A program made the position numbers and the translations under genes. Shown in pieces: positions 6,313 through 10,845 of a stretch of DNA of 10,845 nucleotides. Numbering within the stretch: position 1 is the first letter of the stretch; each line of letters begins with the position of its first letter. The stretch comes from Verrucomicrobiota bacterium. Lineage in GTDB: Bacteria > Verrucomicrobiota > Verrucomicrobiia > Opitutales > Oceanipulchritudinaceae. The notes beneath the pieces were generated by a model. It did no database searches and was not told where the DNA came from. It saw only the letters and a program-made list of their open reading frames with translations. The stretch lies in the NCBI GenBank assembly GCA_009908535.1, contig JAAAOD010000032.1:1-10845 (forward strand). Reading direction: 5' to 3'.

Positions 6313-6981
6313 TCAGCTCAGTCCCTCCGCTTCCATGAGCGGCTTGGCGTACTCGATGGAAACGGCGTAGGAGAAGCGGGAGGGCAGATTGTAGTCTTCG
6401 GGCGCTTCCGTCTGCAGGATCTGCACCGGATTGAATCTGCCCTGAACAAGTCCGATAATCCGTCCGTCCTCGGTGTTGATCAGGGGTCCCCCTGCATCTC
6501 CGGGGTGAACCGGGATATCGAAGAGCAGCAGTTTCGTATCGTTGGCAGACAACAGCTTTGCGGAAATCATACTATCCATGACCATGACATTATGGATACG
6601 GAGATGGCCGAAAGGGACTCCCATGGAGAGCGTAAAGGTGCCTTCCCCGATTTCCTCCGGATTGCCGATGAAGTCGGAGGGCGATCCGAATTCCTCGTCG
6701 ATGTCGAGTTGCAGCAGGGCAACATCGTGCTCCCGGTCAATCTGGGCCAGTCGGACGGGCAGGCTTGCGCCTGTTTCTCTGGAGAGGTGCGAAAACTGCC
6801 CGGGTTGGCCGGCGCTCACGACGACCGGATTCTCCACGTCTTGAAGAAGGTGGGCCGCCGTTAACAGGTATCCCTGTTCGTGAATGATGAAGGCCGTTCC
6901 GAGGAAATGAAATTCCTCCCCCTTTTGCTCCATGAGCATGAGGCAGCCGTTCTCGTAGCGTTGAATCAGCGTCTGGTGCAT
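6313..6981 (-). CDS. Trypsin-like protease homologue with catalytic Ser replaced by Ala
   Basis: This 222-aa protein has the double beta-barrel trypsin/HtrA-like protease fold. The His motif GYLLTAAHLL is present (His44), and the Asp motif REHDVALLQLD is present (Asp86). The nucleophile motif reads HPGDAGGPLIN, so residue 163 is Ala (codon GCA) instead of Ser in G-D/N-S-G-G-P. Unless the base is a sequencing error, the protein should lack serine-protease activity and may act as a binding or scaffold protein. There is no signal peptide and no PDZ domain, so it is probably cytoplasmic, which is unusual for the family. It starts 18 nt after the end of the binding-protein gene without a good Shine-Dalgarno sequence and is probably co-transcribed and coupled. 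The C-terminus (SFAYAVSIEYAKPLM-like, residues 205-218) is normal. Confidence 0.87.
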   Translation of the reverse strand: MHQTLIQRYENGCLMLMEQKGEEFHFLGTAFIIHEQGYLLTAAHLLQDVENPVVVSAGQPGQFSHLSRETGASLPVRLAQIDREHDVALLQLDIDEEFGSPSDFIGNPEEIGEGTFTLSMGVPFGHLRIHNVMVMDSMISAKLLSANDTKLLLFDIPVHPGDAGGPLINTEDGRIIGLVQGRFNPVQILQTEAPEDYNLPSRFSYAVSIEYAKPLMEAEGLS

Positions 6982-6999
6982 AGCGGAAAATAAATCGGG

Positions 7000-7965
7000 T
7001 TAGCGGGCGGTCGTGGAAGGAACCCACGCGGCGACCTCGTCCTTGTGGATTTCCATCCATTTGATGGCGTTCTGGTAAGCGAAACGGCCTTCGTCGCGCT
7101 GGATCCACGACATGAGCTGGTTCATCTGTCGCTTGTTCCATGAGAAAGCGTCGAGGGCGGCGTACACCTCCGGACGGTCTTCCTGCAGGCCTTTGCGCAC
7201 GAGGGTGTGGATGGCTTCCGCCTTGCCGTAGACGTTTTCCGGATCCTCGAGGAAACGGAGGTTGTACCTTCCGAAAAGCCAGTGCGGCTCCCAACCGGTG
7301 ACGACGACCCAGCGCTGCTGGCGGATGGCGGCGAGAAGGGCCTCCACCATCGAGCTTTCGTCGCCCTGGATCAGCTCGAAGCGGTCTTCAAGGCCGTAGG
7401 TTTCGAGGGCTTCCTCCGTGCGGTGCATGATGCCCGCGCCCGGATCGATCCCGATAATGGCGTGGTTGAAGCGGTTCGCGTGATCGGCCAGTTCGGGGAT
7501 GGAGGTCACGTCGACAAGGGGGTCGTTCTGCTTCCCGGTGGGCCCGGTCTGGCGACCGACCTTGACTTCCGGAACAACGAGCCCGAGCCGTGTGCCTTCG
7601 AGGTTGGGGCCGAGATCGACGACCTCGTCCCCGAATTCCGCGAAGTACTGCTCATGGGTCAGCGGCAGCCATGCCGAAACCATGCCGTCCACCGTGCCCT
7701 CGGCCACGGCCGCCCACATTTCGCGCGGCTGCATGGGAAGGATCCGGCAGGGAATGCCCAGTTCCTCCTGGAAAAAGGCCTTCACCAGGTGGGTGCTGGC
7801 GATTTCCGTCGACCATTCCACGTAGGCGAGGCGAACGGGTTCGACCTCCGCGGAGGCGGCGCTCTCTCCGCTTTCCTCCTGCTGGCCGCAGCCCGCGAGG
7901 AAGAGGGAACCGGCACCGGCGAAGGCGGGGCCAAGGCAAAAGAGAAGGGTTCGCGATGCTTTCAT
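7000..7965 (-). CDS. Glycine betaine-binding lipoprotein (OpuAC type)
   Basis: This 321-aa protein has a lipoprotein signal: hydrophobic residues 5-24 and lipobox LAGC, with Cys26 as the lipidation site. A Ser/Glu-rich linker follows, then an OpuAC domain (PF04069) from about 43 to 315. Diagnostic motifs are LAYVEWSTEIA (Trp51), DGMVSAWLPLTH (Trp99), GIDPGAGIMHRTEEA, VVVTGWEPHWLFGRYNLRFLEDP (Trp225), and the C-terminal MNQLMSWIQ. Trp residues at such positions build the aromatic cage for quaternary ammonium ligands in this family. A short insertion (about 134-153, GRQTGPTGKQNDPL) precedes the SIPEL segment. The family normally feeds an ABC importer, but none is encoded here. The gene lies 14 bp behind a BCCT transporter gene with its own strong AAGGA, so the two form an operon. 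The ligand is inferred as glycine betaine or a related compound. Confidence 0.93.
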   Translation of the reverse strand: MKASRTLLFCLGPAFAGAGSLFLAGCGQQEESGESAASAEVEPVRLAYVEWSTEIASTHLVKAFFQEELGIPCRILPMQPREMWAAVAEGTVDGMVSAWLPLTHEQYFAEFGDEVVDLGPNLEGTRLGLVVPEVKVGRQTGPTGKQNDPLVDVTSIPELADHANRFNHAIIGIDPGAGIMHRTEEALETYGLEDRFELIQGDESSMVEALLAAIRQQRWVVVTGWEPHWLFGRYNLRFLEDPENVYGKAEAIHTLVRKGLQEDRPEVYAALDAFSWNKRQMNQLMSWIQRDEGRFAYQNAIKWMEIHKDEVAAWVPSTTAR

Positions 7966-7971
7966 GACGGG

Positions 7972-7976
7972 TCCTT
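7972..7976 (-). promoter_or_regulatory. Shine-Dalgarno site setting the binding-protein start
   Basis: AAGGA on the minus strand lies 6 nt before the ATG at 7965, within the 14-bp gap after the BCCT stop codon. The frame runs open far upstream (to 8670), inside the BCCT gene. This site and the lipoprotein signal settle the start. Confidence 0.75.
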
Positions 7977-7979
7977 GTT

Positions 7980-9686
7980 TCAGTTGTTGGGGCGGGACTT
8001 CTGCTCGCCGCCTTTGCGTTGCTTGCCGCGGCCGCCCAGCCAGAGTTCGCGGGCCCCGGAGGTGCTCGGCGTCGGGTAGGTGAGGGGCGTGGTCAGGCGC
8101 TGGCCGCGCTTGTACGGAGGCAGGCGGAAACCGGTGGTCGAATCCTTGTAGTCCATGAAACCGCGCCGCAAACTCACGCACATGAACAGCAGCACGATGG
8201 CGAAGGGCAATCCGGTCGCGATGGCCGCCGTCTGCAAGGCGACGAGACCGCCCCCCAGCAGCAGCACCGCCGCGACCACGCCCTCGAGGATGGCCCAGAA
8301 AAGGCGCTGCGGCACGGGCGGATCGGGATCGCCCCCCGCCGTGATGATGTCGATGACCATCGAACCGGAGTCCGAGGAGGTGACGAAGAACATGATGATG
8401 GACAGGATGGCCAGCACCGAGGTGACGACCGCCAAGGGGAATTTTTCCAGAAGGATGAACAGCGAGACGGGAATGTTTTCCTGCACGGCCTTGGCGATGT
8501 CGCCGGAACCGAACATCTCGATATTGATCGCGGTATTGCCGAAGGTGGTCAGCCAGAAAAACGTCACCGCCGTGGGCAGCAGCAGCACGCCGAGAATGAA
8601 TTCCTTCACCGTCCGGCCGTAGGAGACGCGCGCGATGAACATGCCCACGAAGGGCGACCATGCGATCCACCAGCCCCAGTAGAAAACGGTCCAGCCGTTC
8701 TGCCAGGAGGTGTTTTCATAGGTTTCGTTCCACGTCGCCAGCCGCGGCAGGTGCTGGAGGTAGTAGCCCACGTTCTCGATGAATCCGTTCAGGATGAAAA
8801 GGGTCGGGCCGAGAATGAGGACGAAGAGCAGGAGGCCGCCCGCGATGAAGAGGTTCACTTCCGAGAGGAATTTGATCCCGGCGTCGAGGCCGCGCACCAC
8901 CGACCACGTCGCGATGGCGGTGATCCCCGCGATGAGCAGGACCTGGATGGTCGTGGTCTGGCCGATCCCGAGCAGGTGGTCGAGGCCCGCGTTGACCTGT
9001 TGCACCCCGAGACCAAGCGACGTCGCCACCCCGAACAGCGTCGCCACCGTGGCGAGGATGTCGACCACGTTGCCGAGGGTCCCGTGGATCTTGTCCCCGA
9101 AAAGAGGGTAAAAAACCGAACGAATGGAGAGCGGAAGGCCCTTGTTGAAGGCGAAAAAGGCGAGGGAGAGCCCGACAAGACAGTAGATGGCCCACGGATG
9201 CAGGCCCCAGTGCAGGAAAGTGATGTCCATCGCCACGCGCGCGGACTCCACCGTGCCCGGCTCGGCGAGAGGGGAGGCCATGAAGTGGAACATCGGTTCC
9301 GCGACCCCGTAGAAAAGCAGCCCGATCCCCATCCCGGCGCTGAAGAGCATCGAAATCCAGCCCAGATTGGAGAATTCCGGCTTGGCATCGTGCCCGCCCA
9401 GCCGGATGTCCCCGAAGCGGCTGATCAGCAGGTACACCACGAAGATCAGAATGGCGTTCATCGCCGCCACGAAGAACCAGCCCCCCAGCGTCGCGATGTT
9501 CGACTGCAGGGTCGAAAAGATGTCCCCCATGTTCTCATGAAAGATCAGCGTCAGCGCCACCGTGAGCAGAATGATCAGCGCCCCGACGGGGAATACGATG
9601 GGGTGGACATCCAGTCTCCAGAAGCTCTCCTCCTTGCCGTTCCCCCCCTTGTCCGGGGCGGTGGTCTCGTCTTTCGGATCGGTCAT
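7980..9686 (-). CDS. BCCT-family transporter, probably glycine betaine
   Basis: This 568-aa protein has 12 expected membrane helices of the betaine/choline/carnitine transporter family (PF02028). The glycine stretch is GMGIG (118-122) in SAGMGIGLLFYGVAEP. A Trp/Tyr box Trp160-x4-Trp165-xx-Tyr168 (HWGLHPWAIY) and the signature FYWGWWIAWSPFVGMFIAR (Trp339, Trp340, Trp343) match the substrate cage of BetP. GMGIG, rather than the GMGID of choline carriers, points to sodium-coupled betaine uptake; this rests on known BetP work. The acidic N-terminal tail (1-25) and the basic C-terminal tail of roughly 60 residues ending GRGKQRKGGEQKSRPNN recall the osmosensing tails of BetP. The start at 9686 is set by AAGGGAG; an in-frame ATG at 9734 would give 16 extra residues. 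It is first in the operon with the OpuAC lipoprotein and the protease homologue. Confidence 0.95.
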   Translation of the reverse strand: MTDPKDETTAPDKGGNGKEESFWRLDVHPIVFPVGALIILLTVALTLIFHENMGDIFSTLQSNIATLGGWFFVAAMNAILIFVVYLLISRFGDIRLGGHDAKPEFSNLGWISMLFSAGMGIGLLFYGVAEPMFHFMASPLAEPGTVESARVAMDITFLHWGLHPWAIYCLVGLSLAFFAFNKGLPLSIRSVFYPLFGDKIHGTLGNVVDILATVATLFGVATSLGLGVQQVNAGLDHLLGIGQTTTIQVLLIAGITAIATWSVVRGLDAGIKFLSEVNLFIAGGLLLFVLILGPTLFILNGFIENVGYYLQHLPRLATWNETYENTSWQNGWTVFYWGWWIAWSPFVGMFIARVSYGRTVKEFILGVLLLPTAVTFFWLTTFGNTAINIEMFGSGDIAKAVQENIPVSLFILLEKFPLAVVTSVLAILSIIMFFVTSSDSGSMVIDIITAGGDPDPPVPQRLFWAILEGVVAAVLLLGGGLVALQTAAIATGLPFAIVLLFMCVSLRRGFMDYKDSTTGFRLPPYKRGQRLTTPLTYPTPSTSGARELWLGGRGKQRKGGEQKSRPNN

Positions 9687-9690
9687 AAGT

Positions 9691-9697
9691 CTCCCTT
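9691..9697 (-). promoter_or_regulatory. Shine-Dalgarno site setting the BCCT start
   Basis: AAGGGAG on the minus strand lies 4 nt before the ATG at 9686 (6 nt if AAGGG is the paired core). It favours this start over the in-frame ATG at 9734. Confidence 0.65.
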
Positions 9698-9717
9698 GTT
9701 CAGGTTGTTTACGGCGA

Positions 9718-9728
9718 AACCTAAGGTT
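9718..9728. repeat. Small palindrome upstream of the BCCT operon
   Basis: AACCT-A-AGGTT is a perfect 5-bp inverted repeat, 31 bp before the BCCT start. A TATAAC hexamer on the minus strand overlaps its right end (9727-9732) and could be a -10 box, though no -35 stands at the right distance. It is a possible operator, but the arms are short. Confidence 0.25.
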
Positions 9729-9733
9729 ATACA

Positions 9734-9753
9734 CCCTCCGTCAACCGGGAGGG
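9734..9753. repeat. GC-rich hairpin between integrase and BCCT genes
   Basis: CCCTCC (9734-9739) and GGAGGG (9748-9753) form a 6-bp stem with an 8-nt loop, in the 147-bp gap between the two minus-strand genes. No T-run follows on either strand, so it is at best a weak terminator for the integrase gene. Confidence 0.3.
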
Positions 9754-9790
9754 AAGCCATTCCTCCAAAAAATCGGCTCGCGGCTCTCCG

Positions 9791-9834
9791 TCCCGGTCCC
9801 GGTCTCCCCCGATCCCGGTCCCGCGGTCTCCCCC
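9791..9834. repeat. Imperfect 20/22-bp direct repeat at the integrase 3' end
   Basis: The unit at 9791-9810 and the unit at 9813-9834 are the same apart from a 2-bp CG insertion in the second. Both begin TCCCGGTCCCG and end GGTCTCCCCC. They are 2 bp apart, and the second touches the integrase stop codon (TAG, complement of 9834-9836). The pattern is built of smaller TCCCGG pieces, so slippage could have made it. It shows no integron attC-like core sites. Confidence 0.7.
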
Positions 9835-10757
9835 TAAAGATCGAGGGGGCTTTTGATGCCCATTCCGGGCCGGTGCATGACATGGAGATAGACCTGCGTG
9901 GTTGTCAGGTGGGTGTGTCCAAGGAGGTCCTGTACGGAACGGATGTCCACGCCGCGCTCGAGAAGATGGGTGGCGAAGCTGTGGCGCAGGGTGTGGGTGG
10001 TCACGCGCTTGGAGAGACCGGCCGCCTCCGCTGCCTCGCGGATGTGCCGCTGGTAGAGACGGCCGTCCATGTGATGGCGGCGCTCGATGGGGTCCGCGCG
10101 CGGATCGCGGCTGCGCTCCCGCGAGGGCCAGAGCCAGAACCAGGACCATGACTTGCCGGCGTTCGGGAATTTCCGGTCCAGCGCGGGCGGCAGGTAGACC
10201 CCGTTGAGGCCATCGGCCCGGTCCTTTTCGAATACCCTGCGGATGGCCTCCAGATGAGCGCGCATATCCCCGGCCAGGGCCTCGGGAAGCGGACAGCCGC
10301 GGTCCTTGTCGCCTTTGCCCCCGCGGACGAGGAGCTGGCCGCGGGCGAAGTCGAGATCCTTGACGCGAAGCCGCATCAGCTCCATCAGGCGCAGGCCGGA
10401 TCCGTACTGAAGGCGCGCCTGCAGGCGGGTGACGCCCTCCAGCCGCTCGAACAGGCACCCGGTTTCCTCCCGCGAGAGCACCACGGGAAGCCGGCTCCTG
10501 ATTTTGGCCTTCTTGTAGGGTTCGAGTTCGCCGACTTCGATATCGAGTACACGCCCGTGAAAGAAGACAATGGCGTTCAGGGCCTGCCGCTGCGTGCCCG
10601 CCGCCACCTCCCGCTTCACGGCAAGGTGGTCGAGGAAACGGCTGATGGTGGCGTCGGACAGTTCCGAAAAGGCCGCCGGTCGGATGAAGGTCAGATAGCG
10701 CTCGATCCACTGGCGATAGGTCTGCTCGGTGCGGTAACTGTAGTGGCCCACGCGCAT
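9834..10757 (-). CDS. intI: Integron integrase IntI (tyrosine recombinase), 5' end uncertain
   Basis: At least 307 aa. The N-terminal SAM-like domain is HYSYRTEQTYRQWIERYL (5-22). The catalytic domain has Arg123 (SGLRLME), Lys148 (GGKGDKDR), His255/Arg258 (THTLRHS), His281 (LLGHTHL) and Tyr290 (TTTQVYLHV), the complete active site. The insertion at about 195-229 (FPNAGKSWSWFWLWPS, SRDPR, RRHHMD) and the ending GIKSPLDL are specific to integron integrases and separate it from XerC/D and phage enzymes. It would recombine attI and attC sites. The ATG at 10757 has a Shine-Dalgarno-like GGGAG directly abutting it. The frame stays open to the window edge, and EWRRRFLRE just upstream looks like integrase N-terminus, so the true start probably lies beyond 10845. 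In the usual layout cassettes would also lie there. Confidence 0.93.
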   Translation of the reverse strand: MRVGHYSYRTEQTYRQWIERYLTFIRPAAFSELSDATISRFLDHLAVKREVAAGTQRQALNAIVFFHGRVLDIEVGELEPYKKAKIRSRLPVVLSREETGCLFERLEGVTRLQARLQYGSGLRLMELMRLRVKDLDFARGQLLVRGGKGDKDRGCPLPEALAGDMRAHLEAIRRVFEKDRADGLNGVYLPPALDRKFPNAGKSWSWFWLWPSRERSRDPRADPIERRHHMDGRLYQRHIREAAEAAGLSKRVTTHTLRHSFATHLLERGVDIRSVQDLLGHTHLTTTQVYLHVMHRPGMGIKSPLDL

Positions 10758-10845
10758 CTCCCGGAGGAAGCGTCGCCGCCACTCGTGCCCGGGTTCCTTC
10801 GCCCCGTTGCCGTTCCGTGCCGCTTTCGAACAAGCTCCGGATGGG

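Noticed and set aside
9687..9833. attC/attI-like recombination site next to intI
   Set aside because: Only degenerate matches to the GTTRRRY core (GTTATAC at 9726-9732) and no paired complementary core with the right spacing; not enough to call.
9830..9854. Terminator-like hairpin CCCCCT/AGGGGG followed by CTTTT on the plus strand
   Set aside because: It overlaps the 3' end of the minus-strand integrase gene, and no plus-strand gene ends there; on the minus strand no T-run follows.
8019..10151. A 710-codon plus-strand open frame
   Set aside because: It lies antisense to the BCCT gene and part of intI, both certain from homology. Its product is low-complexity (His, Glu, Arg, Gly rich) with no recognisable domain; long antisense frames are expected in GC-rich coding DNA.
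9727..10833. A 368-codon minus-strand frame overlapping intI
   Set aside because: It is another frame of the same strand as the well-supported integrase, Arg/Pro/Gly-rich and without homology; its length comes from GC bias.
1..10845. CRISPR array or insertion sequence
   Set aside because: No regularly spaced repeats, no transposase and no terminal inverted repeats were seen.

Overview
The window reads as chromosomal DNA from a GC-rich, Gram-negative, probably aquatic or salt-exposed bacterium. Several features point towards Verrucomicrobiota (Opitutae-like), but this is inference from protein style and was not checked by any search. Those features are a secreted DUF2264 protein, a FAS1 protein with a Trp/Tyr-rich N-terminal module, an environmental-type integron integrase, and glycine betaine uptake genes. 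Coding density is high, and no stretch over about 170 bp lacks a gene.

Left part (50-3038): a complete tRNA-Arg(CCG) with encoded CCA lies 6 bp from the stop codon of a convergent, secreted DUF2264 protein. A divergent exported protein of DUF4412 type follows across a 121-bp intergenic region.

Middle (3061-6302): a VapBC-like toxin-antitoxin pair (SpoVT/AbrB antitoxin, PIN toxin) has an exact 9-bp direct repeat over its start region. A strong minus-strand intrinsic terminator follows, then the exported two-FAS1-domain protein that it ends. Next comes a divergently transcribed AEC-family permease.

Right part (6313-9686, minus strand) is a compact apparent operon in the order BCCT transporter, OpuAC-type glycine-betaine-binding lipoprotein, trypsin-like protease homologue. 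Gaps are 14 and 17 bp. No ABC ATPase or ABC permease is present. The binding protein is therefore paired with a secondary transporter instead of its usual ABC partners, and the protease homologue has Ala where the catalytic Ser should be. This three-gene unit is the most unusual thing in the window.

Right edge (9791-10845): an integron-type tyrosine recombinase (IntI) with all expected catalytic residues and the IntI-specific insertion is cut by, or starts very near, the window edge. An imperfect 20/22-bp direct repeat sits at its 3' end. In the usual integron layout the attI site and any cassettes would lie beyond position 10845, so this window cannot show whether a cassette array exists.
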